DNA from: Streptomyces sp. CBMA156
Lineage (GTDB): Bacteria > Actinomycetota > Actinomycetes > Streptomycetales > Streptomycetaceae
Direction: 5' to 3'
Length of the DNA: 64,000 nucleotides
Assembly: GCF_014596515.1 (NCBI RefSeq)
Contig: NZ_MSJQ01000455.1
Location: forward strand, 1 to 64,000
Below, in pieces: positions 1-8,648 of the stretch. How positions within the stretch are numbered: position 1 is the first letter of the stretch; each line of letters opens with the position of its first letter. Both the position numbers and the translations under genes were made by a program. Under the pieces are notes generated by a model. That model was not told where the DNA came from, did not search any database, and saw only the letters and a program-made list of their open reading frames with translations.

Positions 1-281
1 GCGCGGCCGGAGCCCGCAAGGCACCGCGTCGCCAGGCGGGCCGCAAGGCCGGCGCGGCGGCCTCGGGCGAGTCGCTCACCTCGCCGATGCAGGGCACCAT
101 CGTCAAGGTCGCCGCCGAGGACGGGCGCCGGGTCGAGGAGGGGGATCTCATCGTCGTCCTGGAGGCCATGAAGATGGAGCAGCCGATCACCGCCCACCGC
201 TCCGGCATCGTCAAGGACTTCTCGGTCGAGGTCGGTGCCTCGATCTCGGCCGGTACCGTGATCTGCGAGATCAAGGACTGA
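1..281 (+). CDS. Acyl-CoA carboxylase alpha subunit, C-terminal biotin carrier end (partial)
   Basis: Only the last ~93 codons are present; the frame is open to the left edge. The tail is a biotinyl domain with the biotinylation motif EAMKMEQ, so the lysine in AMKM would carry biotin. An Ala/Arg/Lys-rich linker precedes it, as in the fused biotin carboxylase-carrier subunits of actinomycete acetyl-/propionyl-CoA carboxylases. Such subunits carboxylate biotin and hand CO2 to a separate carboxyltransferase beta subunit for malonyl- or methylmalonyl-CoA supply. The biotin carboxylase part lies outside the window, so the exact acc paralogue cannot be named. Confidence 0.9.
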   Translation, partial: AAGARKAPRRQAGRKAGAAASGESLTSPMQGTIVKVAAEDGRRVEEGDLIVVLEAMKMEQPITAHRSGIVKDFSVEVGASISAGTVICEIKD

Positions 282-369
282 CCGGCCCCGCGCTGTGGAC
301 CGTGACGCCCGGCCCGGTACCTCCGGCCGGGCGTCACGGCTGTCCGCCGGTGCGCCCGGCTCCGGTCCG

Positions 370-1530
370 TCAGGCGGGCACCTCGGCGACCACCAGCCAG
401 CGCCTGCCGCCGTCCTCGGCGGAGGCGACGAGGGTGCCGCCGACCAGGGTGATCCGTTCGCGCATCCCGGTCAGCCCGTAGCCGGGGACGTGGTCGGCGT
501 CCGGCCGGCGCCCGCCGCGGGTCCGGTTCTCCACGCTGAGCCGCACCGCCTCGGGGCCGAAGTCCAGGGCGATCTCCACCCGCTCCCCCACCGCGTGCTT
601 GGCCGCGTTGGTCAGCGCCTCGCGGGTGGCCTGGGCGAGCGACACCGCGGCGGCCGGGGCCAGTCCCCGCACCCGGCCGGTGATCAGCAGCCGCACCTCG
701 CCGGGGTGGTTGAGCCGGTGCTCGGCGGCGAGCTGTTCGATCGCCTCGTCCAGCGGCGGGACGTCGTCGCGCAGCGCGGCCACCGCTTCACGGGCCTCGG
801 TGAGGCCCTCGTCCGCGAGCCGGTTGGCCCGCCGGACCCTCGCGAGCGCCCCCTCCGAGTCGCCCTTCTCGATCTGCGCGGTGGCGACCTTGAGCTGGAC
901 GGTGAGGGCTCCGAGCGAGTGGGCGAGCACGTCGTGCATCTCGCGGGCGATCCTGGTGCGTTCGGCGAGGGCGGCGCCGCGGGCCTGCTCGCGCTGCATC
1001 AGCCGGGACTGCGCCAGCAGCTGTTCGGCCTGTTCGGCGCGCAGCTGGGACTGCCGGCGGTTCAGGCCGATCAGGGTGAGGAGCAGGACCAGCAGGGTGT
1101 GGCCGAGCACGGCGCCGAACGGCCGCCCGGCGAGGGCGCAGCTGATCCAGGTCAGCGCGAGGCAGATCATGATCACACCGGCCATCAGCTGTCCCGGCGG
1201 GCCGGTGAGCGCGGTGAAGCGGCCGAGCACCACGCAGAGCACGATGACGGCGGTGCTGTCGTGGGCGGCGCCGACGGCGAGGGAGGGCACCAGCGCGCTG
1301 GCGGCCAGCATCGCGGCGGCGGCGCCCGGGCGGGTCCGGTCCAGGGCGATGAACAGGAGCCAGGTGACGGCGCTGAAGGTGTAGGCGGCCCAGATCCGCG
1401 GGCTGTCCTCGTGCGCGGTGCCCAGCGCCACCGCCAGGGCCAGGGTGCCGAGGCACTGGACGACCAGCCACCCGGGGGCGATGCGGTCGATGAAGTGGCC
1501 GCCGTCTGGCTTCGGTGTCATGCGTACCAT
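370..1530 (-). CDS. Sensor histidine kinase, NarL/DesK-type (HisKA_3)
   Basis: This is the sensor of a two-component system. The N-terminal ~150 residues hold several hydrophobic helices, a short coiled stretch rich in Gln/Glu follows, and then the dimerisation/phosphoacceptor segment RIAREMHDVLAHSLGAL, whose His is the expected phosphorylation site. A short HATPase domain ends with the GYGLTGMRERI glycine-rich motif. The length of 386 residues is typical. It is divergent from the response regulator at 1737, so the two probably form a pair. Two ATGs lie 9 bases apart (1530 and 1521) with no clear ribosome site; the outer one is used here. The signal sensed is unknown. Confidence 0.9.
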   Translation of the reverse strand: MVRMTPKPDGGHFIDRIAPGWLVVQCLGTLALAVALGTAHEDSPRIWAAYTFSAVTWLLFIALDRTRPGAAAAMLAASALVPSLAVGAAHDSTAVIVLCVVLGRFTALTGPPGQLMAGVIMICLALTWISCALAGRPFGAVLGHTLLVLLLTLIGLNRRQSQLRAEQAEQLLAQSRLMQREQARGAALAERTRIAREMHDVLAHSLGALTVQLKVATAQIEKGDSEGALARVRRANRLADEGLTEAREAVAALRDDVPPLDEAIEQLAAEHRLNHPGEVRLLITGRVRGLAPAAAVSLAQATREALTNAAKHAVGERVEIALDFGPEAVRLSVENRTRGGRRPDADHVPGYGLTGMRERITLVGGTLVASAEDGGRRWLVVAEVPA

Positions 1531-1736
1531 TCCGGGAGGGTGCGGTGGGCCGCGGCCGCGGCCCGGTGAACGGGCCGTCCGCCGCGGACGGGGGTGCCGG
1601 TGCGGTCGCTCCGGCGGAGTTTGCGGATTCCCGGGAAGCCGGGGTAGGAGAACAGAAGACGCGTCGTCACATCGCCCTGGCCACGGCCGGGCGGTACACC
1701 ACGGCGACGCGAACGGTACGACCTCGGGGAACGCAC

Positions 1737-2468
1737 ATGAGCGAGACGCAACGACCGACCGGCCCGGTGCGGGTCCTGGTCGTCGACGACCAGCAGATCG
1801 TCCGCGAGGGACTGATGTCCCTGCTGGACCTGATGGACGACATCGAGGTGGTGGGCGGCGCCGCGGACGGCGTGGAGGCCGTGAGCATGGTGGCCGGGAC
1901 CCGCCCGCAGGTGGTCCTGATGGACCTGCGGATGCCCCGGGGCGGCGGCGTCGAGGCCACCGCGCGGATCGTCGCCGACCACCCGGAGGTGACCGTGCTG
2001 GCGCTGTCCACGTACGCCGACGACGAGTCGATCGCCGCCGCGCTCGGCGCCGGGGCGCGCGGCTACCTCACCAAGGACGCCAACCGCGAGCAGATCGCCA
2101 TGGCGATCCGCAACTCGGCGCACGGCCAGTCGACCTTCGATCCGACGGTGACCCGCCGGCTGGCCGCCGCGCTCGCCGCGGCGCCGCCCGTCCCGCCGCC
2201 GGCCCCGGTCCAGGAGACCGAGGCGGTCCGCCGGGCGAAGGCCCGCGGCGTCCGCCGGAAGGTCTTCCCCGACGGTCTGACCAACCGCGAGGTGGACGTG
2301 CTGCGGCTGATCGCGGACGGGCTGAGCAATCCGGAGATCGCCGGCGCGCTGTTCATCGAGGAGGCGACGGTCAAGACGCACATCAACAACGTGTTCGCCA
2401 AGATCGACGCGCGCAACCGGGCGGACGCGGTCCGCTACGTGTTCCGGCAGGGCCTCGACCGGCTCTGA
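1737..2468 (+). CDS. Response regulator, NarL/LuxR family
   Basis: It has a receiver domain (VRVLVVDDQQIVREGL at the N-terminus, phosphoacceptor Asp in VVLMDLRMPRGGG, Lys in GYLTKDA), a Pro/Ala-rich linker, and a C-terminal LuxR-type HTH (LTNREVDVLRLIADGLSNPE ... ATVKTHINNVFAKI). It has 243 residues. The ATG at 1737 is chosen because it begins just before the receiver and follows GGGGAA at about 6 bases. It lies divergent from the sensor kinase at 370-1530 and is its likely phosphorylation partner. The regulon is not visible. Confidence 0.92.
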   Translation: MSETQRPTGPVRVLVVDDQQIVREGLMSLLDLMDDIEVVGGAADGVEAVSMVAGTRPQVVLMDLRMPRGGGVEATARIVADHPEVTVLALSTYADDESIAAALGAGARGYLTKDANREQIAMAIRNSAHGQSTFDPTVTRRLAAALAAAPPVPPPAPVQETEAVRRAKARGVRRKVFPDGLTNREVDVLRLIADGLSNPEIAGALFIEEATVKTHINNVFAKIDARNRADAVRYVFRQGLDRL

Positions 2469-2533
2469 GGCGACGGGGCGTCGGTGGCGGACCGGAGCGT
2501 CGCGGCCGCCTCGGCGCGACGCCCGTCCGCGGC

Positions 2534-3157
2534 TCAATCCCGGCCGCCGGCGGTCAGGTCGCGCAGGTGCAGGCGCAGGATCCGCAGCGCGGTGTCCGCC
2601 TCGATGCCGCCGGGCTGCAGGACCATGCCGAGGGCGAGGCCGTCCAGCAGGGCGGCGAGCCGCCCGGTCTCCAGTTCGACGTCGACGTCCGCGGGGAGGC
2701 CGCCGGCGGCCCTGGCCTCGTGCAGGACGCGTGAGACGAGTTCCCGGGCCGCCTGCTGCATCAGGGCGGCCCCGGGTCTGAACTCCGGCCGGGTGCGGGC
2801 GGCGAAGGTGAACGCCAGCCACAGCACGGCCTCTTCGCGCCTGGCCTCGTCCAGCGGCAGCAGTTCGGTCAGCAGGGCCTCGGTGACGGCGCGCCGGTCG
2901 ACGCCGGCGTCCGGGTCCAGCAGCTTCTCGGCGTGGACGCGGATGCGGGTGTCGATGCGCCGCCGCAGCTCCTCCATCGCGAAGATCAGCACGTCGGCCT
3001 GGTTGTCGAAGTAGTGCCGCACCGAGCCGATCGCGAGGCCGGCCTCCTCGGCGATGTTGCGCAGTGAGGCGTGTTCGAGACCGTCCCTGCTGACGATGCG
3101 CAGTACGGCTCGCGCCACGTCCTGACGGCGGGTTTCGGGGGCTACGACCTTCGGCAT
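2534..3157 (-). CDS. TetR/AcrR-family transcriptional regulator
   Basis: This 207-residue protein has an N-terminal TetR HTH (VARAVLRIVSRDGLEHASLR then GLAIGSVRHYFDNQADVL) and an all-helical C-terminal ligand domain. The start at MPKVVAPETRRQ is preferred over an upstream in-frame start because the HTH follows at the usual distance. The promoter-proximal palindrome at 3168-3183 lies between this gene and the divergent membrane protein at 3236. It is the likely operator through which the protein represses itself and possibly that gene. The ligand is unknown. Confidence 0.9.
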   Translation of the reverse strand: MPKVVAPETRRQDVARAVLRIVSRDGLEHASLRNIAEEAGLAIGSVRHYFDNQADVLIFAMEELRRRIDTRIRVHAEKLLDPDAGVDRRAVTEALLTELLPLDEARREEAVLWLAFTFAARTRPEFRPGAALMQQAARELVSRVLHEARAAGGLPADVDVELETGRLAALLDGLALGMVLQPGGIEADTALRILRLHLRDLTAGGRD

Positions 3158-3167
3158 GTTGTTGTTA

Positions 3168-3183
3168 TAGCACGGGTGCGCTA
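3168..3183. promoter_or_regulatory. Probable TetR operator palindrome
   Basis: TAGCACGGGTGCGCTA is an imperfect dyad (TAGC/GCTA ends) just upstream of the TetR start codon. It sits in an AT-richer patch of the 78-bp divergent intergenic region. Its position fits autorepression. Binding is inferred. Confidence 0.5.
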
Positions 3184-3235
3184 AATTAACTTCGGCAAGG
3201 CCGAGGGGCGGCCCGGGAACAAAGGGGCACAAGCA

Positions 3236-3901
3236 GTGAACACCTGGCTACTCGTGGCGATCATCGCCGTCGGCGCTGTTGCCCTGATCATCAAGCGCCT
3301 GATCGGCGAGCCGATCAACGTCCGTGACCTCTTCGGCCCCGCGGTGGTGCTCACCGCGCTGGGGATCTGGTCGGTCGCGGAGGTCAAGGAACTCAACGGC
3401 ACGGACATCGGCTGGGTCCTCGGCGGCTCCGTCATCAGCCTGGGCTTCGGCCTGGTGCGTGGCTCCACCGTCGTCGTCTTCGAGAAGAACGAGGTCCTGC
3501 ACCAGCGCTACACGCCGAAGACCTTCCTGGTCATCGTCGCCGCCTTCGTCGCCTCCGCGCTCTACGGCCTGCTCGCCAAGAAGATGGGCATGCACGAGGA
3601 CGCCCGGCCGATGAACCTCTCCATCGGCATCGGCTTCCTCGGCGAGGCGCTCGTCATCGGCTACCGCGGCCTGCTCAAGGGCGGCAACTTCGCGCCGGAG
3701 AAGCCCAGCCTGCTGGACAAGTACACCGGCCGCGGCGACCAGGGCCGGCAGGGGCCGGACCAGGGCCAGGACCAGGGGCAGGGCCAGAACCAGGGCGACG
3801 GCCGGCCGGGCCAGAACCGGAGCCCGGGCGCCGGCCTCCTGGACCGGTACCGCTCCGGCGGCAGCATCCTGGACGACCTCGACAAGTTCAAGCGCCGCTG
3901 A
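3236..3901 (+). CDS. Small multi-pass membrane protein with Gln/Gly-rich tail
   Basis: This 221-residue protein starts at a GTG. About four hydrophobic segments span residues 3-20, 30-45, 60-75 and 95-112, and another stretch near 130 contains GIGFLGEALVIGYRGLLKG. The arrangement recalls DUF1453/CcdC-like membrane proteins, which is a weak resemblance only. The last ~70 residues are low complexity, with repeated Gly-Gln/Asp-Gln (QGQDQGQGQNQGDG), and probably a disordered cytoplasmic tail. It is divergent from the TetR gene and may be its target. The function is unknown. Confidence 0.75.
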   Translation: MNTWLLVAIIAVGAVALIIKRLIGEPINVRDLFGPAVVLTALGIWSVAEVKELNGTDIGWVLGGSVISLGFGLVRGSTVVVFEKNEVLHQRYTPKTFLVIVAAFVASALYGLLAKKMGMHEDARPMNLSIGIGFLGEALVIGYRGLLKGGNFAPEKPSLLDKYTGRGDQGRQGPDQGQDQGQGQNQGDGRPGQNRSPGAGLLDRYRSGGSILDDLDKFKRR

Positions 3902-3917
3902 GCGACGCGCACGGTAC

Positions 3918-3956
3918 GCGAGAGGCCCGGCCGGGGTTCCCGGCCGGGCCTCTCGC
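3918..3956. terminator. Strong hairpin terminator
   Basis: A perfect 18-bp G/C-rich stem with a 3-base loop starts 17 bases after the stop of the membrane protein gene. It has no U tract, as is usual for actinomycete terminators. Confidence 0.8.
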
Positions 3957-4008
3957 ACTCCCGGGGCACTCCCGGGGCACCTCCTCGCGCGGCCCGGGAA
4001 CGCCGGAA

Positions 4009-4042
4009 GGCGGCACCGCCCACGCGTGTGGGTGGTGCCGCC
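4009..4042. terminator. Hairpin terminator between convergent genes
   Basis: A 15-bp stem with one mismatch (GGCGGCACCGCCCAC against its complement) and a 4-base loop. It lies downstream of the minus-strand nitrilase gene, so this convergent junction has two hairpins, one for each direction. Confidence 0.65.
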
Positions 4043-4118
4043 CTCCGTGACCGTCCTCGATGACCGCGACCCGTGGCTGCGGTCCATGGCCGCGGTCCGT
4101 GGCCGCGACCCGTGCGGA

Positions 4119-4901
4119 TCAGGCCGGGTACAGCTCCGGGCGCCGGTCCGTCAGGTACGGGGTGGTGGCCCTCGCCTCGGCCACCACCGCCGGGTCGACG
4201 TCCGCGAACAGCAGGCCGGCGTCCGCATCCAGGTGCAGCGCGGTGCCGTCCGGCGCGGCCACCGTGGTGTTCCCGCAGAAGCTCAGGCCCCCGTGCTCCC
4301 CCGCCCAGTTGGTGTAGGCGATGTAGAGCTGGCTCTCGAAGGCCCGGGCCGGCACCAGGGTGCGGGCCACGAACTCCCAGGGCCGCATCAGCCCGGTGGG
4401 CGCCAGCAGCAGTTCCGTCCCGGCCAGCGCGTGCGCCCGGACCATCTCGGGGAACTCCACGTCGTAGCAGATCAGCAGACCGACCGTCAGGCCGCCGAAG
4501 GACGCCTGGACGACGGCGGTGTCGCCCGGCGTGAACAGCGCGCGCTCGGCCCGCCCGTACAGGTGCGTCTTGCGGTACACCGCGAGGGTGTCACCGCGAC
4601 CGTCCACCAGACGGACCGAGTTGTAGAGCGCGTCACCGTCGGTCTCCGGCCAGCCGTGGACCAACCCGATGCCGAACTCCCGCGCGATGGCCGAGACTTC
4701 GGCGCACTGCGGGCCGTCCACCGGCCCGGCGGCCTCGTTCCGGACGCCGGGGAGCAGCGGGTAGCCGCCGACCGAGATCTCGGGGGTGACCAGGAGTCCG
4801 GCCCCCTCCTCGGCCGCACGGCGCGCCGCCTCCCGCAGCTGTTCGTACGACTGCCGGACGCCCGTCGTGCCGGACGCGGCCTGAAGGCAGGCGATTCTCA
4901 C
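4119..4901 (-). CDS. Nitrilase-superfamily carbon-nitrogen hydrolase
   Basis: This is a 260-residue amidohydrolase with the family's Glu-Lys-Cys triad visible: Glu in LLVTPEISVGGYP (~residue 41), Lys in VYRKTHLYG (~112) and Cys in GLLICYDVEFPEMVR (~147). It hydrolyses a C-N bond (amide, carbamoyl or nitrile) in the cytoplasm; the substrate cannot be assigned, though the length and motif spacing resemble the aliphatic amidase/R-amidase branch. It starts at GTG with GGAGG about 9 bases upstream. It lies 39 bases downstream of the acyl-AMP ligase and probably shares its transcript. Confidence 0.92.
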   Translation of the reverse strand: MRIACLQAASGTTGVRQSYEQLREAARRAAEEGAGLLVTPEISVGGYPLLPGVRNEAAGPVDGPQCAEVSAIAREFGIGLVHGWPETDGDALYNSVRLVDGRGDTLAVYRKTHLYGRAERALFTPGDTAVVQASFGGLTVGLLICYDVEFPEMVRAHALAGTELLLAPTGLMRPWEFVARTLVPARAFESQLYIAYTNWAGEHGGLSFCGNTTVAAPDGTALHLDADAGLLFADVDPAVVAEARATTPYLTDRRPELYPA

Positions 4902-4940
4902 TGGGGGAAACCTCCGGGATCTCGGGTACGGGCGCGGCAG

Positions 4941-6350
4941 CTAGCGCAGTTCCTGTGCCAGCTGCTCCAGCTGCCGCTTGTCCGGCTTGCCGTTGCGGTT
5001 GAGCGGGAAGCGGTCCAGGACGACGACCCGGTCGGGCTGCTCGTAGGTGGCCAGCATGCCACGGACGGCCTCCCGCCAGTGCGCCGCCTCCCGGCCCTCC
5101 TCGTCCTCGACGAAGAAGACCAGCTGCGAGCCGCGGCGCTCGTCGGGCAGCGGGACGATCCGCACCGAGCAGCCCTCGGCCGCCACCTTGCGCTCGATCA
5201 GCTCCGGGTAGAGCGTGTAGCCCATCCGGTCCACGGCGAACTTGCGGCCGAGCACGAAGAGGTTGCCGTGCTCGTCCAGGTGGCCGAGGTCGCCGGTGCG
5301 CTGCCAGCCGGTCGGGGCGGGCAGCAGCGAGCCGTCCTCGGCGAGGTGGCCCTCCATGCCGTCCGGGGTGTCCACCTCGATCTCGCCGGCCTGGCCGGCG
5401 GGCACCGTGGCGCCGTCCTCGTCGACGACGCGCAGCGCGATGCCCTCCATGACCCGGCCGGTGGCGACCGGGTTCTCCAGGGTGGCGAAGGCGATGTTGC
5501 CCAGCTCGGTGCTGCCGTAGCTGTCCAGCAGCGGCAGCCCGAACTCGGCGACGTACCGGTCGACCAGCGCGCCGTCCAGCGGGGCGGCGCCGACGCAGAA
5601 CATCCGGCTGCGCTCGATGTGCGCCCGCAGGGCCGGCTTGCGGCCGATCAGGTTGAGGATGGAGCGGTAGCTGGCGGGGGTGGCGTCGATGACGGTCGCC
5701 CCGGTGTCACCGGCCATCCGCAGCGCGCGGTCGAGCCGCTTGTACGGGGCGACCACCAGCGAACTGCGGGTGAGCCAGGCGATGAGCACCATGGACAGCC
5801 CGTACTGGTGGGAGAAGGGCAGCAGCGGCAGCAGCACGTCGTCCGCCACGTGGCCGACCTGGCGGGCGTTGCGCTCCAGGTTCTTCAGGAACTTCCCGCC
5901 CGACTTGACGACGCCCTTGGGCTGGCCGGTGGAGCCGGACGTCCACATGATCAGGCCGTCGGGCATCTCGCCCCAGGCCGTCACGTCGAGTTCGCGCTCG
6001 GCGGTCTCCCGGCCCGCCGCGGCGACCAGGAGTTCGTAGAGGTGGATCGGGTCGTGGGACGGGTCGATCGGGGAGTCCTCGTCGACCAGGACCACCTTGG
6101 CCCCGGTCCGCCGGACGATCCGGGCGGTCTCCTCCACCGTCTCCTGCTGGTCGACGAGCACGATGGAGGCTCCGGCGTGCATGAGGCCCAGCAGCGTGCC
6201 CAGCCAGGCCACCGAGTTCCCCGCCTTGAACACCACACGCTGGCCTGGGCCGACACCGCGCTCGCGGAGGGCCTCGGCGATACGCAGGGCCTCCTGTTCG
6301 AACGCGGGGAGAGTCAGCACCGTGTCGGGGCCGTAGATCTTCGAGGTCAC
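4941..6350 (-). CDS. Acyl-AMP ligase / AMP-dependent synthetase
   Basis: This 469-residue adenylate-forming enzyme would activate a carboxylic acid with ATP and load it on CoA or a carrier protein. The core motifs are LIMWTSGSTGQPKGVVKSG (A3/P-loop), DSYGSTELGN (A5), TGDLGHLDEHGNLFVLGR (A7-A8) and the catalytic Lys in NRNGKPDKRQL (A10) at the C-terminus. Motifs A1-A2 (LRERGVGPGQRVVFKAGNS) are present, so the domain is complete though compact. The start is a GTG with GGAAGGAAG about 9-10 bases upstream. Neighbours are a nitrilase and a thioesterase-like protein, suggesting a small secondary-metabolite or acyl-modification group. The substrate is unknown. Confidence 0.9.
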   Translation of the reverse strand: MTSKIYGPDTVLTLPAFEQEALRIAEALRERGVGPGQRVVFKAGNSVAWLGTLLGLMHAGASIVLVDQQETVEETARIVRRTGAKVVLVDEDSPIDPSHDPIHLYELLVAAAGRETAERELDVTAWGEMPDGLIMWTSGSTGQPKGVVKSGGKFLKNLERNARQVGHVADDVLLPLLPFSHQYGLSMVLIAWLTRSSLVVAPYKRLDRALRMAGDTGATVIDATPASYRSILNLIGRKPALRAHIERSRMFCVGAAPLDGALVDRYVAEFGLPLLDSYGSTELGNIAFATLENPVATGRVMEGIALRVVDEDGATVPAGQAGEIEVDTPDGMEGHLAEDGSLLPAPTGWQRTGDLGHLDEHGNLFVLGRKFAVDRMGYTLYPELIERKVAAEGCSVRIVPLPDERRGSQLVFFVEDEEGREAAHWREAVRGMLATYEQPDRVVVLDRFPLNRNGKPDKRQLEQLAQELR

Positions 6351-6550
6351 TGGTCGGGCGCTTCCTTCCTCGGGCCCGGAGGCGAGCGGCGCGCGCGGCC
6401 GCGAACCGGACAGGAAGCCGCCCGGGGCATACGTGCCGTCGTCGTCCGGGACGGTTGAGGGGACCTCCGGTTCGCCACCGGGACGTCGTCAACGGTCCCC
6501 ACCCACGAAGTTAGGGAGCGCACACCCGTCCGGGAAACCCTTAGCCGCCC

Positions 6551-7156
6551 CTAGAGCCCCTTGTTCTCACCCGAGATGAGCTGGTCGTGCACCAGGTTGG
6601 CGACCTGCCGGCTGTAGCCGTCCGGACCGCCGTGCGCCCGGGGCAGGACCTCCAGCGAGAACGGTCCCGTGGTGCAGGACTCCCAGGAGCGGACGTCCTC
6701 GACCAGTGCCCGCGGGCTGTGTTCCCGGGTCAGCGCGACCACCGGGCAGCGCAGTTCGGGGCCGGTGCGGGCGGGGCCGCCGCGGCCCGAGATGAACAGC
6801 GTCGCCGGCACGACGCCGGCCTCCTGTTCCAGCCGCTTCGCCACCTCGTAGGCCACGTCGGCCCCGACCCGGTGCCCGAACAGGGCCAGCGGCCGGTCCG
6901 TCCACGCCATCAGCGTGCCGAACGCCCGGTCGGCCAGCTTGGCCGTGCCGCCGATCCGCGGCGGGCCGTCGAAGTCGTACGCGCCGGGGTACTGGAAGGC
7001 CAGCACCTCCACCGTCGGCAGCAGCAGCTCCGCGAGGTCGAGCAACCGCACCGAGGAGTCGAGGAGGTGGGGGAAGAAGGCCATGCGGAACGTGCTGGGC
7101 GACATCGGGTGACGGATGTTGATGAGGTCCACATCGCCGCGGGTGTCCAAGGTCAC
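6551..7156 (-). CDS. Degenerate type II thioesterase-like protein (nucleophile Ser replaced)
   Basis: This 201-residue protein has the order of type II thioesterase elements: FQYPGAYDF, then LALFGHRVGADVAYEVAKRL, then LFISGRG, then CPVVALTREHSPRA and TTGPFSLEVLPRAHGG. Two things are abnormal. The nucleophile elbow reads GHRVG where the family has GHSxG, so the catalytic Ser is Arg. The protein is also ~50 residues short, mainly because the lid segment between SGR and CPV is missing. The His region near the end survives. It is probably inactive as a thioesterase and may be a decaying gene or a non-catalytic partner. The start is GTG 7156 with AAGGGA upstream. Confidence 0.75.
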   Translation of the reverse strand: MTLDTRGDVDLINIRHPMSPSTFRMAFFPHLLDSSVRLLDLAELLLPTVEVLAFQYPGAYDFDGPPRIGGTAKLADRAFGTLMAWTDRPLALFGHRVGADVAYEVAKRLEQEAGVVPATLFISGRGGPARTGPELRCPVVALTREHSPRALVEDVRSWESCTTGPFSLEVLPRAHGGPDGYSRQVANLVHDQLISGENKGL

Positions 7157-7197
7157 GGTACTCGTCCCTTCAGGAGCTCGTGGGGGCGGTTCGGGGT

Positions 7198-7297
7198 GAC
7201 GTTCGCGTTCGCGTTCGCGCTCACGTCGGCGTTCACGTTCGCATTCGCATGCGCATTCTGTGCTCACGTTCGTGGACGCGTTCACGTTCACGTTCAG
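7198..7297. repeat. Degenerate hexanucleotide repeat tract (GTTCGC/GTTCAC)
   Basis: About 100 bases are built from six-base units of the type GTTCGC, GTTCAC and ATTCGC, with two interruptions. It lies just upstream of the thioesterase-like gene. On the minus strand it gives GAAC-rich repeats. If translated it would be an Asn-Val or Arg-Glu repeat. No gene covers it convincingly. Confidence 0.85.
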
Positions 7298-7673
7298 TGC
7301 CGCCGACACTACGGCTTGTCGGCACCGGCGGCCTCTACCCCCGGGTCTAGTCCCGGGTGGAGAAAGGCAGTCCGCGAACGGCCCCGGCGGGCGGCCGGGG
7401 CGGCACGGGCCCTCGTCACGCCGGCCGTCGGCGCCCTGCGCCTGAGCCGGACCCCGGGGGCGGTCGAGGAACCCCCGGTCAGCGCTGGGGCGTCTAGGGG
7501 TTGTCCGGCCGAAACGGCGGCCGTTAGCGTCCCAGTGCACGCACCGTGGTGCGTGTCATCACACCCCCCGCAGCGCAGCGCGCCGACGGGGACCGATGCC
7601 ATTTCTCCGATGGGTACGGCGTGATGTTCCCATGCCCGAAGGCAGTTGCGCACGACCGGATGAGGCATCGCAG
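7298..7673. other. Intergenic region, divergent promoters expected
   Basis: No coding region is supported between the hexamer tract and the ABC operon. Promoters for the minus-strand thioesterase-like gene and the plus-strand exporter must lie here. I see no clear operator. Two in-frame ATGs at 7596 and 7632 could lengthen the ATPase. Confidence 0.5.
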
Positions 7674-8648
7674 ATGATCAAGGTACGAGACCTTGCCAAA
7701 ACGTTCCGCTCCGGGAAACAGGAAGTCGCCGCCGTCCGTGGCGTGAGTATCGACGTCGCCGACGGCGAACTGGTCGGCTTCCTGGGTCCGAACGGCGCCG
7801 GCAAGACCACCACGCTGCGGATGCTCGCCACTCTGCTGCGCCCGACCTCAGGCGAAGCCGTGGTCGCCGGGTGCGACCTGCTCTCCGACCCCGCGGGCGT
7901 GCGCCGCCGCATCGGCTACGTCGGCCAGGGCAACGGAGCCGGCACCGACCAGCGCGTCGGCGACGAACTGATCACCCAGGCCCGGCTGTACGGCATGAGC
8001 GCCGCCACCGCCAAGGCCCGGGTCACCGACCTGCTCGACCGCTACGACCTGTCCGGGATGGAGCAGCGGATCGTCTCCACCCTCTCCGGCGGCCAGCGCC
8101 GGCGGCTCGACATCGTGATGGGCGTCCTGCACCAGCCCGGGCTCGTCTTCCTCGACGAGCCGTCCACGGCGCTCGACCCGCAGAGCCGCAGCAACCTCTG
8201 GGACCACATCAGGTCGCTGCGCGACGAGCACGAGACCACCGTCTTCCTCACCACCCACTACCTCGACGAGGTCGACGCGCTGTGCGAGCGCATCCTCGTC
8301 ATCGACGGCGGCACCATCATCACCGAGGGCACCCCCGACGGGCTCAAGAGCGAGATCTCCGGCGACCTCATCACCCTCACCACCGACGACCCGGCCGCCG
8401 CCGCCGAGATCGCCGGCCGGCTGCCCGGCGCCCGCGAGATCGCCGTCGACGGAAAGGTCCTGCGGGTGCGGGTGCCGCTCAGCTCCACCGTCCTGCCGGG
8501 GCTGCTGCGCGAACTCGACCGGGTCGACCTGGCCGTGCACGAGGTGCAGACCCAGCGGCCCACCCTCGACGACGTCTTCCTCACCCTCACCGGCCGCAGC
8601 CTGCGGGACGCCGACGCCACCCCCGACGCCGAAGACCAGGGAGAATGA
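7674..8648 (+). CDS. ABC transporter ATP-binding protein, DrrA-like
   Basis: This 324-residue ATPase is of the daunorubicin-resistance type: Walker A GPNGAGKTTTLRML, signature LSGGQRRRLDI, Walker B LVFLDEPSTALD, H-loop TTHYLDEVD. The C-terminal ~80-residue DrrA extension ends in RPTLDDVFLTLTGRSLRD. It would power efflux of a hydrophobic drug, or export of a lipid-like product, through the permease encoded next. ATG 7674 is chosen because the ATPase fold starts right after it and GAGG lies ~7 bases upstream. Its stop overlaps the permease start by 4 bases (ATGA), so the two are translationally coupled. Confidence 0.94.
   Translation: MIKVRDLAKTFRSGKQEVAAVRGVSIDVADGELVGFLGPNGAGKTTTLRMLATLLRPTSGEAVVAGCDLLSDPAGVRRRIGYVGQGNGAGTDQRVGDELITQARLYGMSAATAKARVTDLLDRYDLSGMEQRIVSTLSGGQRRRLDIVMGVLHQPGLVFLDEPSTALDPQSRSNLWDHIRSLRDEHETTVFLTTHYLDEVDALCERILVIDGGTIITEGTPDGLKSEISGDLITLTTDDPAAAAEIAGRLPGAREIAVDGKVLRVRVPLSSTVLPGLLRELDRVDLAVHEVQTQRPTLDDVFLTLTGRSLRDADATPDAEDQGE

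Noticed and set aside
295-1569. Plus-strand open frame of 424 codons
   Set aside because: It lies opposite the sensor histidine kinase, whose motifs are complete.
4026-6458. Very long open frame (810 codons) on the plus strand
   Set aside because: It is antisense to the nitrilase and acyl-AMP ligase genes, which have intact motifs. The translation is Arg/Gly/His-rich and without domains, the usual shadow in high-GC DNA.
7198-7297. Possible CRISPR array
   Set aside because: The unit is six bases without spacers, and no cas genes are nearby. The Cas4-like protein at 50792 is in a PIWI-RE operon, not a cas operon.
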